NCBI RefSeq assembly: GCF_040412425.1
Contig: NC_089763.1
Span: forward strand, 55,565,087-55,629,086
Direction: 5' to 3'
Origin: Macrobrachium rosenbergii
Lineage: Eukaryota; Arthropoda; Malacostraca; Decapoda; Palaemonidae
Length of the DNA: 64,000 nt
Position numbers and translations under genes: made by a program
The notes under the pieces: generated by a model
What the model was told of the DNA's origin: nothing
Databases searched by the model: none
The model's input: the letters and a program-made list of their open reading frames with translations, nothing else
Part shown: one piece after another, positions 1 through 13,300 of the stretch
Numbering within the stretch: position 1 is the stretch's first letter
Layout of the letters: each line of letters begins with the position of its first letter

Positions 1-1008
<1,008 letters not shown>

Positions 1009-1183
1009 TATTCTGGAAGTATCTGGATGCCCTTTCATTACATTTGGTGTTTAGGACCTAGGTGTTCAGCTAGTGACTGCACTAGATAACTTAAAAAGCA
1101 GAAGGCCGGTGACGCTCCCTTCCTCCAAAGTGGCATTGATTAAGGAAATGGCCCACTGCTCTGACGCTGGTATGTTTCTGCTG

Positions 1184-1187
<4 letters not shown>

Positions 1188-1241
<54 letters not shown>
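1188..1241. repeat. (GA)n microsatellite
   Basis: A pure GA array of about 27 units lies inside otherwise unique sequence. The SLSLSL peptides on the minus strand come from it. Confidence 0.97.
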
Positions 1242-1243
<2 letters not shown>

Positions 1244-1470
1244 ACGTTGGTGAGCACTTGTATATTTTATCGTCTTTTTTTTTGGTTTTGATATGTCATA
1301 AACGTATCTGATTCCAAGCATGGACAGTAATTTTGAAAGCTTGGCAATAATTCTTAGTTAAATTAAAGTCATTTAATGACTGGCTAACGGAAACCACCGA
1401 TATTTGATCCATGTTTCATTCCTTGCCGCAGCCAAGGGTATATTCACACAAAACACACAAATGTATACAC

Positions 1471-1522
1471 TAGGAGAGCTGTTAATCAGCTCAGTGGTCT
1501 GGTTAAACTAAGATATACTTAA
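1471..1522 (+). mobile_element. 5'-truncated tRNA-SINE tail
   Basis: These 52 bases match the 3' end of the full-length SINE at 7161-7437 (which lies on the minus strand). They share the segment containing CAGCTCAGTGGTCTGGTTAA and the terminal AAGATATACTTAA. The tRNA-related head is missing, so this is a 5'-truncated insertion in plus orientation. Confidence 0.85.
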
Positions 1523-1557
1523 CTTTCTTTTTCACACATACATACATACTGTATGTG

Positions 1558-1659
<102 letters not shown>

Positions 1660-1989
1660 AATGCAAATTACTGATGCCGATATTGGTAGATGTACGATGG
1701 TTCTTATTTCATACTTTTAATGATATTAGAGGTTATTTCTTATCTTACCTACTACTGCAACAACAGACCTTTCCCTCTGAAAAGGTGCGGTAGCAATAAA
1801 GGGCAGACAAGCATGTCGGGTAGAGTGCTCTGATTGGTGACAATAAAAAGATCCAGCTTTATTCGCGTCATCTGTTCTTGGAGAAAAGTAGCAGCCAACC
1901 TTCTATGTGATAGTATGTGGGAGAAAAACAAAAATAATAGTGAAAGGGCGAGGGACAGTGTAAGTGGTATAATGGTGATAAAAAGAAGT

Positions 1990-2215
1990 GTTAGGGATAA
2001 TGGAATAGTGGATCGGGTGTGAGGGATGGGAGAGCCGATGGTGATTAATGGTGGAGAGAGATAGAGAGAGGCGGAAGTGACCATTAGTTGGGGGAGGGGG
2101 AGGAAGGGGTGTCGGCCCGAGAAAAGCTTTTGGGAGGATGGTCGTGGTAGTGACGGTGGAAGAGGAGGAGGGAAAGGAAGGAAGGAGAGAGTGAGAGCAA
2201 ATGGTTGTGTATGTG

Positions 2216-2274
<59 letters not shown>
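1990..2274. repeat. Purine-rich tract ending in a (GA)n array
   Basis: The plus strand is strongly purine-biased over about 285 bp. It includes a G-rich core near 2090-2110 with two runs of five G and one of four, and ends in a pure GA array at 2219-2274. The minus-strand ORFs here (S/P/L/T rich) are a by-product of this bias. Confidence 0.7.
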
Positions 2275-2277
<3 letters not shown>

Positions 2278-2553
2278 CGCTGAAAAAAGAGGCATTTATA
2301 AGTATAGCAGTGGTTGTTTGGAGGAATCTGTGAAAGTGAGGTTAGGAATTCAGTCGAATCAAGATAGGAAGACTGGTTAGATATTGGAGTTATAAGATAT
2401 AGCAGATGTTAAAAAAACATATATTTTTTTTTCATTATAAACAGTGACTGAGGTTATATTAAATTCTGCAGGTTTCGTACATGTTGCTAAAATGTCATTA
2501 CTGTGTAATGGTACGTCAGGATTCAGTTAATTTATAAATTTACTTGTCGCCTA

Positions 2554-2582
2554 AAGAAAGTCTTTGTGAAGAGAAGAAATAA

Positions 2583-2646
<64 letters not shown>

Positions 2647-2671
2647 AAGTCGTTGTGAAGAGAAGAAATAA
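2554..2671. repeat. Direct duplication flanking a (GA)n array
   Basis: A near-identical 29-30 bp segment (core TTGTGAAGAGAAGAAATAA) occurs at 2554-2583 and again at 2643-2671, with one mismatch in the core. Between the two copies is a GA array of about 57 bp. Confidence 0.85.
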
Positions 2672-4064
2672 TAGCGCTGTAGTATGATTAATGACAAATA
2701 TTCCGGTTGGTATTCCTAAAGAAATGAGAATTTCATTATAAAATTGTAGAAAATCACTGAAACGCATCGTGCAAAATAATCATCTTAAATGTGCAGAACG
2801 GTGAGCTCGATTGGACCAAAAGCCAATGAAACTTATATCGACTCTTTACATTGTTTACATTAGTTGTGGTATATTGGTGGTTTGCCATACACCATAAATA
2901 TTAAATATTAGATGTTGCGTCTCTTGTCTTTTATATGGGTAAGTGCCACCATCCGTTGATATCGCTGGTAAGGTAATAACAGCGATAACATTCATGATGA
3001 CATTAGCAATATTTGTAATAAATTAGCACTCGAAAACTTGAAACTCCGTGGACCCTGAACGTTAGTTGGCCTTTCAACGGTGATGTGGTCATGCCACCCA
3101 ACTGGATGTACTGTAACTCGTGAAGCTCCGTCTTTGCAGTTTCAGGGGGTCATCTTGACAACATGAGATGAATGTAGTTACTGTAATTATATCAAACCAT
3201 CACGTGCAGCATTTGATAGACCATCCGTCGGTGCAATTAGTTAGTTGTGAACTATTAATAACAAATCTGTTTCTCGTGAAGAATCGAAGAAAAACATTTT
3301 CGTCAGAGTTGATAAGCTAAAAGAGCAAAAGGCCAGCAAACTAAAAACATTCTTCAAAGGAGTTAATGATACATCCCCTTATCTACATTTATATGTAATG
3401 TGCTCCGAAAAAGGGGAGGAAATAGGGGTTTAGTCACCTAAAAGTGAACTTTTTTCTCTCTCCCCAAGAAGGACAGGAAATTCGTGCCTGCAAGCCAAGA
3501 AAAGCGCTAGAAAATAGTTTGCCGCAGGAAACTTTTTCTTTCCTTTTGTCTGTGCAGGTAAAGAACCCTGCATAGAGGGGAAAAGAAACATTTTAAAGTA
3601 TATTGCGTTTGTGTGTGCATGCATATGCAGTACATAAAAATGTGTGTGCATGCATATGCAGTATATAAAAATGTGCATGTATTTACTAGAGTAAAGAAGC
3701 GATGATCACCAACACTTCATCTTTGTCACAAGGTTTTTAACTGTAATTGGATGATGAAAAGTGATATAGAAAAGTGCATTTGTTGTATGTTATTTACAAT
3801 AATGACGTAATGGCTCATTTTTATCATCACCGCCTCCATCACGCGTAACACAAAGGCACACGTGAAATTCCGCCACAAGCCTTTCTGTGCTGTCCCTTCC
3901 ACAAAGCTGACACTACCTCCTACAGTCCCCCCAGGGGTTGTGTGGAGAACATTTCTATCCATCTATCTGACTGCCAGTATTCTGCTTACCGAATATTTTA
4001 TTCTTTATTTTCAAATCGACAAAATCTTTAGAGTATAATTTCATGGAGAAAGAATTAGGATTAA
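2672..4064. other. Gene-free unique DNA
   Basis: No coding or RNA feature is supported. The only structured element is a 31-bp tandem duplication listed separately. The minus-strand ORFs near 3430-3678 and 3726-3962 match no family I recognise. Confidence 0.45.
3610..3671. repeat. 31-bp tandem duplication
   Basis: Two adjacent 31-bp copies (core TGCATGCATATGCAGTA) differ at one position. A third partial copy begins at 3672. Confidence 0.9.
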
Positions 4065-4068
4065 AAGT

Positions 4069-4955
4069 GCTGACTCATATCAGGATCGAACTCAGGTCTT
4101 TCAATTGAAAGGCTCATTAGGCCGTACAAGTCATATAAGAAGTTGGAACCTGAGGGCAACTGCACCCAAGGAGTTACCTGGACAAGCTAACTGCTTGCAT
4201 ACCAGCGCCTTTTCCCCAACTTCCCGACTCAGCAATGACCCAATTAACAGCATTTCATTCAAATTATCCCTTCTGAGTAAATAAGATAGAAATAATCAAC
4301 GCACAATCACATGTGGAACAAATAAATTTCTGACTCGCATTAGGATCAAACCCAAGTCTTTCAATTGAAAAGCAAGGGCGCTGCCCACTGGGACAGACTA
4401 GTCATATAAGAAGTTGGAACCTGAGGGCAACTGCACCCAAGGTGTTACCTGGACAAGCTAACTGCTTGCATACCAGCGTGTTTTTCCCCAACTTCCCGGT
4501 ATGCAAGCAGTTAGCTTGTCCAGGTAACTCCTTGGGTGCAGTTGCCCTCAGGATCTAATTTCTTATATGACTTGTATGACCTAGTGGGCAGCGCCCTTGC
4601 CTTTCAATTGAAAGACCTGGGTTCGATCCTGATGTGAGTCAGACATTTATTTCTGTTCCACACGTGACTGTGTGTTGATTATTTCTGTCTTATTCACTCA
4701 GAAGGGATAATTCGAATGAAGTGCTGTCAACTGGGTCATTGCTGAGTCGGGAAGTTGTGGAAAACACGCTGGTATGCAAGCAGTTAGCTTGTCCAGGTAA
4801 TTTCTTGGGTGCAGTTGCCCTCAGGTTCCAACTTCTTGTATGACTTGTATGGCCTAGCGGGCAGCGCCCTTGCTTTTCAACTGAAAGACCTGGGTTCGAT
4901 CCTGAAGTGAGTTAGAAATTTATTTCTGTTCCACACGTGATTGTGTGTTGATTAT
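4069..4955. repeat. Large palindrome built from 272-bp tRNA-like units
   Basis: Two tandem minus-oriented units (4069-4498) face two tandem plus-oriented units (4499-4955). Within each arm the landmark sequences recur with a 272-bp spacing (4142 and 4414 on the left, 4499 and 4771 on the right). Each plus unit has a segment resembling a pol III promoter: an A-box-like TGGCCTAGCGGG (4850-4861) or its variant at 4577-4588, and a B-box-like GGTTCGATCC (4620-4629, 4893-4902). This suggests a tRNA-derived SINE monomer that was duplicated and then inverted. It could instead be part of a larger foldback transposon. I cannot assign the source tRNA. Confidence 0.8.
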
Positions 4956-4979
4956 ATTTATATATATATATATTATATA

Positions 4980-5045
<66 letters not shown>

Positions 5046-5080
5046 ATATATATAATATAATATAATATAATATAATATAT
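4956..5080. repeat. Imperfect (TA)n / TATAA array
   Basis: A TA array with TATATAATA interruptions abuts the right end of the palindrome and is followed by a short CA run. Confidence 0.95.
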
Positions 5081-7147
5081 ACACACACACACCTGTGTGT
5101 GTTCGTGTGTAGCAACGTAATTCCTTTTCTTTTAGTATTTTACTGTTAGATAACTAGCCACGTGGGTTTCTTCATCCTTTTGACTGAATACTAAGTACCT
5201 AACTCGCTTTTTATTTTACCAGATCCTTAATGGAATTTAACATAACCGTCCCCTCTCAATGTGTACTTAGCCGGATTTTAAATTGGCGAAGCAATAAGAA
5301 AGATTGAAAGTAAAACACAGTTGATTATAAAAGGAAGGCGTTTGAAAGTTTAGATGGTGTGTTTTTGAAGTGGCAGGTATTCGTGGACATGGGTGTGCAT
5401 CGAGAAATAATAATTGACCTGAAAGAAGGTACGATGAAGGGTTCCATTGAAATAGTAGAAAAGTCTTTATGCATTGTATTCATAAAGTACAGTGAACAAT
5501 GCTATAGATGTATTAGAGTTAAAAGGGTAAGCGATTGAAGGAGAAAGTGTGAAAGAAAAACGCGGAAAGCAAGGAAGTATTCTACGGAGTGTGATTTGGA
5601 ATTTCTTGAACTAAAATGAATTTCGCTGCAGTGAAGCTGCCGCGCACATAAATGTTTCAGTGGAACTGAATATTAATGTTAATGCTGATAAAAATCTGCA
5701 TCAGAGGAGGGTGGAGTTTTATAATAGTGATGGAGTGATTGATTTCATGGGCTGTTAAATTTCAATAAGTGAAGCGAGGAGTCAGTGGTGTAAGCCTGGG
5801 AGTTATTTGCGTTATATTTGTGGATTATATATGGAAGATGGTAAAAAATTCAAGAAACTGATAAAAAGAAGTATTAGTTTGATGTGACTGGAGTGATTGC
5901 ATTTAAGTAGTATATGAAGTATAAGCAACGTACTTATTAAAGGAAAGGTTCCCTAAGGTGAATGAAAGATTCAAAGGTTCTGTTTCGTATTAATGCTCAA
6001 TCTGTGTGTAATTCAAGGGAGTAAGAGAGAGGAATAAATCCTCATCCCAATAAGGATCATCTAACAGAGTCAGCTTAACAGTTTCGAGGTCGAAACATTT
6101 ATTTTTATATCTTATATATGTAAAAGAGGTGCAGGCATGGGAGCACCAGTTTTGAGTTATTCAGGGTAGATGCTGAGCATTTAGGAGTATACTTAACCAA
6201 GTAGTATACAAATAATTTGGTAGTAAAGGGACTGTTCTACATGTAACATTAGTTGACAGTCAGTGTACACATGACAGAGCTGATAGAAGTGCACAGATAA
6301 AATATTCCAGGATTTGTGGCCTGGATTGTTCTTTGTTTCAAGTGATATGAGTAGATTAGAACGAAAATAAACATACCCTATTAATATGTCAATGAAAAAG
6401 ATTGATTTTGTATTAAAATCTATGACTCAAGAGTACAAGGAATCCAGAGAGTTTTCTTAGAATGGGAAATTTGAAAGTACATCCAGTTAAGATTTATAGT
6501 TGATGAAGCAGTCAATGTACCCACAATCATCTTTTGGCAGATATTTATTCAAAGAGGATATCAAAGTCATGTTTACCTTTAAATATTAATAGCAAATAAA
6601 TTACTTAAACTCTGGACTCAGGCGCACAAAAACTCCGGTGGAGTCTTGTTAAAAAATTTGAATGTAATCAAAATTCAAAGATATAGGTTGGTTCAGAATG
6701 TATTTTATTTTCATACATAATGTGAAAAATAATAGTGTAATTCAACACAGTGATAAATGAGGAGTTCTAAGTGACAAGGTTAAGGCTCTGATTGTAACTA
6801 GTACAAGTCAAGAGGAGTATGAATGTTATCATGGAAGTTGTTCAGAACATTTTCAACTCGACCAGAAAATGTCTCCTGGGAGTAGATTTTTCTAGCATTA
6901 TTTTCAACATTGCCTCCACTATCTTCAGTGCACTTTTGTGTGCTATCATTCATGAACTGGTATCTCTACCTGAAAAGTTTGCATCCTAGGTCTCCCAACA
7001 TCCCTCCATATCATGGATGACTTCATCATTGTTACCAAAGTTGTGAAAGTAGAAGTGAAATTAGAGTTCTAGAAACAGGTAAAATTAGGAATGTACCCGG
7101 TCAAATGAATTAAGTAACATGCAACAGTTCAAAGCCACTACTATCTG
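5081..7147. other. Gene-free DNA, partly possible LINE 5' remnant
   Basis: No ORF above 60 codons and no recognisable motif. The last few hundred bases precede the SINE inserted in the LINE, so they may be decayed upstream LINE sequence, but I see no readable reverse transcriptase motif there. Confidence 0.4.
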
Positions 7148-7160
7148 TACCGTTAGTACA

Positions 7161-7437
7161 TTAAGTATATCTTAGTTTAACCAGACCACTGAGCTGATTA
7201 ACAGCTCTCCTAGGGCTGGCCCGAAGGATTAGACTTATTTTACATGGCTAAGAACCAATTGGTTACCTAGCAACGGGACCTACAGCTTATTGTGGAATCC
7301 GAACCACATTATACCGAGAAATGAATTTCTATCACCAGAAATAAATTCCTCTAATTCTTCATTGGCCGGCCGGAGAGTCGAACTCGGGCCTAGCAGAGTG
7401 CTAGCCGACAACTCTACCGATTCGTCCAACGAGGAAC
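7161..7437 (-). mobile_element. Full-length tRNA-derived SINE with 13-bp target duplication
   Basis: The minus strand reads a tRNA-like head (A-box-like CGGTAGAGTTGTCGG, then B-box-like GAGTTCGACTCTC) followed by a tRNA-unrelated body and a short tail ending GATATACTTAA. The 13-mer TACCGTTAGTACA sits immediately on both sides (7148-7160 and 7438-7450), a perfect target-site duplication that fixes both ends of a 277-bp insertion. Truncated copies of the same family occur at 1471-1522 and 35691-35748. It sits inside the LINE relict whose reverse transcriptase reading resumes just after 7450. Confidence 0.9.
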
Positions 7438-7458
7438 TACCGTTAGTACAGGGGCATT

Positions 7459-8363
7459 TTTGAGGACGAACAGCAAGCAGTCCTATAGGTTACCTCAGGG
7501 TTTCACCTTGATTACTTTTTTTGTAAATTTCTCAAAGCTGGTGGATAATGCTTCAAGTTAATGATCGGAACCTTTCCTCAAGTACTCTGTTATCGTAACT
7601 TCCATAGAATCTAGGTGTAGCTTTTGACTCGCATCTAACTTTTGGGAAACATCTAATGAAAGTGCCAGGAAATGCCGCACAAAAGTTAGGTATTGTACGA
7701 AAGGCCTCATACATCTATAACAGTGATAAAATCAATGCAACCTGTTTTAGGTCATTTGCCCTTCTTGTACCAGAATACTGTTCTCCGGATGTCTGCTTTT
7801 GCCAGAGATTTATCTCTTAGATAGAGTGGTTCGTGGTGGTAGGTTTCAGTTTCTTAATATTAGCAGTTATAACTGGGACCATCGACGGATGGTCTCTTGT
7901 TTGTCCATTTTTCATAAGTTGTGGTTTAACAGAGATCATTCACATTCACAGTTGATTTCTGATCCCTTTTTCCTGCCGAGAGCGACCAGATTTGCTGAAC
8001 AGCAGAACCAATATGCAGTAAATGTGCCTCGCTGTCGAACTTCCCAGTTCCAGAGGTCCTTTATTCCTCACACCATTGGACTGTGGAACAGTCTGTCTCC
8101 CTGAGGGTGTCTTGCAATGCAACTTCAGAAGTTCAAGCGAAGATGCAATGCATTACTACCCTCATACTATTCTTCTTGCATTTTAATACATTTTTATCTA
8201 TTTATTAATGTATTTTTTTTCTTTTTAATAAGTGAGATCTCTATTTTCTGTATTTCCCTTTACCTCCTCTTACTTCTTCGTAATGAACACCATATTGTTT
8301 GGAAGCTTGAATTTTAAGTCAATGGCCCCTGTGGGCTTGTTTCATATGAAAAGGGTTCATCTT

Positions 8364-8368
<5 letters not shown>
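7459..8368 (+). pseudogene. Non-LTR retrotransposon (jockey/CR1-like) RT 3' part and 3' UTR
   Basis: Three frames together read as the C-terminal part of a LINE polyprotein. At about 7462 a segment reads YRLPQG, a match to the G(V)PQG motif of reverse transcriptase. 7608-7795 reads LGVAFDSHLTFGKH, then the EYCSP region. 7799-8104 reads the HRRM motif and ends in RSFIPHTIGLWNSLSP, the typical end of jockey/CR1-group ORF2 proteins. Frame changes near 7590 and 7790 and several stops show it is dead. A T-rich 3' UTR of about 260 bp leads into an AAT-repeat tail at 8367, the usual microsatellite-like LINE tail. A 277-bp SINE is inserted at 7161-7437. Confidence 0.85.

Positions 8369-8424
<56 letters not shown>
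8367..8424 (+). repeat. (AAT)n tail of the LINE
   Basis: About 19 AAT units directly follow the LINE 3' UTR. The poly-N and poly-I peptides read here are artefacts. Confidence 0.9.
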
Positions 8425-8560
8425 GCTGCATTTATTTTAGAAGATATTTTTCTTATTGCGGACTTCTCTTCCACTGAAGAGAAGTAATAAGGAAAATAGA
8501 AAAAAAATAAAATAAATGCAATAATATTCAATAGAATGTTTAAAAAGGGTCTGCTGCCAA

Positions 8561-8575
8561 ATTATAATAATAATA

Positions 8576-8616
<41 letters not shown>
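8561..8616. repeat. (AAT)n microsatellite
   Basis: A second AAT array, with one TAG interruption, 140 bp downstream of the LINE tail. Confidence 0.95.
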
Positions 8617-8618
<2 letters not shown>

Positions 8619-10258
8619 CCCATAAACACAGAAGCCATTACTTTGTCAACTATCCCCATTTCATTGAACCTTTGGGAGGGTGAGAAGCACGGCGTTGACA
8701 TTGCTTGCATTGGATTTTTTTTTTCATTCGGGTTCAGATGATGACCCTGTCTCTCATCCTGGCTTTCCAGACTCCTTTGAAATTATCGACGCCTGTCGGG
8801 ATATAAATAATTTCTTGAGAGTGTACCTCTGAAAACTTCTGTTGTGGTGTCAATATTCATGATACCCATCCTGGATACAGCATGGTCATTCACATTTGGC
8901 AATCCAATTAGTGTGGAACGTACCAGCACCGAAGCCTTACGGCCTCGGCCGCCTGTAATACAGTGAAACGTCTTCCATCTAAGACGATGTGGTGAATGAC
9001 ATCCACTTGTTTGTTTGTTGTTTATGTTTTTGGGCGTTCTAGTGGAATACCGTCTTCAGTGTTTCATGCTCTGTGCGAACTCGCATTACACTTTTTAATT
9101 GTGGGACGGTAAAGGGAATCCACTTCAGATATACCAACTGTCTTCATGGATTCTTTTGTGGTTCATACGTTTCTTTTCTAGGTATTTGATTACGGCTCAA
9201 CGTACTTTTTTTGTACGTTTCCAAGACTTTACGTATAGGTACCTATGCTACACCTGCAGTATTATTATGGCAATCGGTTATGTTCTTGTGATTGTAGTTT
9301 ACGATCCCACCGAAAAGTTTGAGTTATTACCTTTCTGTCTCAGAGAGGTCGAGAACCTCTTGAGTGACCATCAAAGTGGCGTGCATGAAGTGTTGTGGCC
9401 TTGGATATATTTTATTTAGAAAGATCATTATCCTCCATTATACATATATATACATATAAATGTATGCTACTTTTCTGCATAAAATTTTGTAATAACCATT
9501 TTTTATAGATTATCATGGTCTCGTCTTTCAGAGACCAGCAAGTTCAAAACAAAAAACAAGCAATTGGGCTGAAATGACTGACGAAAGGTGACAAGCAAAG
9601 AAGGAGCAGAACAAAACGAAAAAATAACCTTAAGATTAATTTATTATATACAAATGTACAAGTGAGTCAGGTCCACTTACAAACAAATCAAATAAATATT
9701 ATACATAATAATGAATTAACAATAACAAAGCAGCAAAAGTAAAACCCAAATTAAATAGTTTAAACTCAATAAACACTTCATAAGCAGCATAACCATAAGA
9801 AAAAAAAATCATAAATAAAACCAATGCATAAATGCAAAATCAGTAAACTACATGTTATGGTAAATACAAAACCAGGCAGTAGAATACATGTTATAATAAA
9901 CACAAAATCAGGCAGCACAATACATACAAAAACACAGTATTATAAATGAATGAAAAAACTGTAAAATAAAGCTTACAACAAATGCAAAAACAGCCATCAT
10001 AATACATAATACAGTAATAGCAACATGAACACACAAAACAAACAGTCACAAACAGACAAACTCTTAAGAGTTGTCGAGACAGCCATTTGCTGCTGAAGGA
10101 GCAAATCCTTACACAAATGACCAACAACGGTTGAACCATCGAAACATCCTCAGAAAACTGCGGCTGCTGGCATCACCCTCAAGGTGATCCTCAGAAAACA
10201 GCTGCTGCTGTGTTCTCGACAGACCGTTGTCGAGAACCTGCCGATCTGCTTTCCAAAA
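8617..10258. other. Gene-free DNA with an A-rich imperfect repeat
   Basis: No recognisable gene. A 106-residue plus ORF (9099-9419) has no family signature. From about 9600 to 10050 the plus strand is A-rich. At 9850-9921 a 36-bp unit (start ACATGTTATGG, then CAAAACCAGGCAG) is tandemly repeated about twice. Confidence 0.45.
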
Positions 10259-10340
10259 CCTGACTTGCTGCTGCCCTGGCCCTGACTTGCTGCTGCCCTG
10301 GACCTGACTGACTGCTGTCCTGGACCTGACTGACGCTGTC
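10259..10340. repeat. 22-bp minisatellite
   Basis: Units start at 10259, 10281, 10303 and 10325, exactly 22 bp apart, each opening with CCTGACTTGCTGC or CCTGACTGACTGC. The minus-strand ORFs crossing it (10109-10375 and 10191-10466) read it as degenerate GPGQQQV-type repeats and match no family I know. Confidence 0.9.
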
Positions 10341-13300
10341 AAAGTCGCCGAGACAAATGTCAAAACCCCTTCCACAAAGAAAAAACACTAATAAAGGAGG
10401 CAACGACTCACCAAGGGAACAATCGGCAAACGATTGTCCCATTAAAGCAACCACTAAGCCTGACATAGATATATATTTAATATACTGTTTTAAAAGTAGA
10501 GATCAGTTCCAAGAAAATTTATAGAAACATGCAGCTGAACAGTTATTGATTTTAATGACAGTATTAGGGAGAGACAGTAAGTGAGATATAGGGTGGAAAG
10601 GAATCTTTTCTAAGCAATTGAAAATGTAAGAACTGATAGAGTCATAACTTTGAAAACTAAGTATCTGACCAAGAAACGAACCAGAACTGCTGTAATGATG
10701 TACAGTCATGAGTTCAGGGAGAGTCCACTAAAGGGCTAAGCCTAGGAAAATGCAAGAGAGTTGAAGACCACAAAGGAAAAAATGCGTCGGTCGTTTGAGA
10801 TCCTCCTTGTATATCAGGGGACGACACTGCTTGGGATGCATATGGCCCTGCAGTGTTGAATGCAATGGTCAATCAAGATTATCTGTTGCAGCACTGCACA
10901 AGGAGCTTATGTATCAAGCTGGGGATGAGAAATGTAACTGGATTAGTGTAATCAATTTCTTTTTAAGCTACCGAACACAGACAGGAGCTCCCACATCCTG
11001 TCCACATTTTGCAAATTAGGTTGAAGTTGAATACTTCCTGCAAGCGTAGCATGAAGGAATCAGAAATGCGTGAAACAATGAACTTATCTTCACGTTATAG
11101 AGAGGAAAACATTTTTTTGGGGGTGTGATAAAGCAAATATACAGAGTATGATTATCGATGATGAGCTTTATTATTATTATGGTTTGTTTTTGCTGGACAC
11201 GTGATTGATTTTATTCTCCAAATATCTTAGGTCAAGTATATATTAATAATTGATTGATATACTTTCGTACATGGTATTGTTATATATATGAATATCATAT
11301 TATTTTGGCATTGTATGTTTCATACTATTATGGAATACTCGCCAAAAAGCAAAATTATTCTTTCAAGTGGAAAACATTTAAATTATTCACCAAAATTGCA
11401 TTGGATGGAAGGGTGTTGCATTCCATCTCCAGCAAGCATGGGCTGCATGAGCATATAGATTTACTTTCATTAACACCTGCATGTTTTCTGTCACAAACAA
11501 GGTACTAAATTGTCCATTATGAGATGATCCTGTAGTTCACAGGGGTACAAATTTCCCGAACCACCTAAATGTTAGAATTATTATTTAAGGTATTGTTGAC
11601 AAGTCATTTAACTCATCCGCACAGTGCTGTATATAAATGCAAGTCTTCCTCTATAGTTTTATCGCATATCCGAACAAGACGAATGAATAACAGTGGATGC
11701 TGAAATGAAAAAGGAAGCTATATGTTCTCAAATATGAAGAATTTTGTTAAAAGACAGCGCTATATAGATTATTATCAAGTCCTGAGTGCTATTTGTGTTA
11801 AGTCAACAAATTGAACTGATAATCTTCGTTGCAGAGAATTTGATCAGGGAGGTTGCCGGTTATTGGTTGGTAACATAGATGAAATTATTTATGAATCATA
11901 AATAAATCAAGAGCGGTCTCGCCAATTATTGATCAATGAGGTTGCATGTTGGTCAGGGAGAATCATTCTGAAAAATTATCATGAAGTTCCTTTGTCTGCC
12001 ATGTTTTTATAAGGGTAATCCTTAAATAAAGGTTTATAAGGAACCTATTGCTATTTTGTTAATACTTTGTCTCTTGTCATAAATATTTGGATTTAGAGAC
12101 CGAGAAGGTGTCATTTCAAATAAAGAGATGCATTAAATGAGTTAAAAAATGGATTTTGTTTAATAAAAAATTGTCAAAGACAAGCTACTAAGGTAGGTCT
12201 TAGAATCTCCATTACATTACCATTCCTGTTTGACAGAAATATCCAAGTAAACCTGTTAGATCAGTCAGTTTTACTCACATCACAATACTAATAACATCTC
12301 GGCATTTGCGAACCATACATGAGCAGTGGATTAATTTGCCTTATATTTGTGTTTTGTCTGGATGAAACAAAGTAATGAAAAACTTTCATAGATTAAAAAA
12401 TAATTTAAGACAAGTTTGACACTTTCTTTCATTGGGTCTTTTAAAGTTAAGCTTAGACCCAGCTTAATGGTTTGATTTCTGCGAATGTATGAAATTTTAA
12501 ACCTGGCCGTCTTCCTTACTGAGAGCCAAATTACATAGTTAAAAGACTCATTGTTAGCACTCATTGCCATACTTACATTTTTCGTTTCATACCAGGGTAA
12601 TGTTGTCATTCAATATGTTTTATCAATTGTGGTGGTGTGGTGCACACATAAAACCACCAGATTAATTAATGATAAGATGCATTGTTGTGTGTGTTAGATT
12701 TTTATATACTTTAATTTATTGCATTTGAAGTTTTTTAAGTCTTACAGGTTGGATACCATCAGGGCATTTAGACATTAGCAAGTACTCGCAGTTCTTGGCA
12801 AATTATAAAACTTTATAAGTTCGTAGTTCCCACAGGACTTCCAGTTAGTTTCCCACTAACTTAACCTATTGCAATTGCATTTGTACGGGATTAAGTTATG
12901 GCAGGCCTACAAAAGTTTTCCAGCTTTTACATATATATATATTTTGTTTCATGTTACACCAAACTTACTAAGATTTAGACGATAATCAAAAGCTTTTTTT
13001 ATGTAAGTTTTACCATATGGATAATATTTTTTGTACTGTAGACAAACTACCTCGAAGTCTCCAGAATACGCAAGTACCTCAAATCGTCAAAATACCATAG
13101 GTTAAATTCGCAAATTTGTGTGGGCGACGATCTCGAGGTTTATTGGGCATTAACTTATTTCAGGTCTCATCTGAAGTGTGATCTGATATTGTGTGTTTTC
13201 TTCCCAGTGTGAGTGTTCTTGCACTGTGGTACTATTGTTCCAGTTGCCCTAAGAAAATCTCATGGTGACTGATTACAAATTTATATACTGGAGGTTTTAT

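Noticed and set aside
4577..4902. Functional tRNA genes
   Set aside because: The A and B boxes are present, but I see no foldable acceptor stem, and the sequence is part of a repeated 272-bp unit, so it is tRNA-derived at best.
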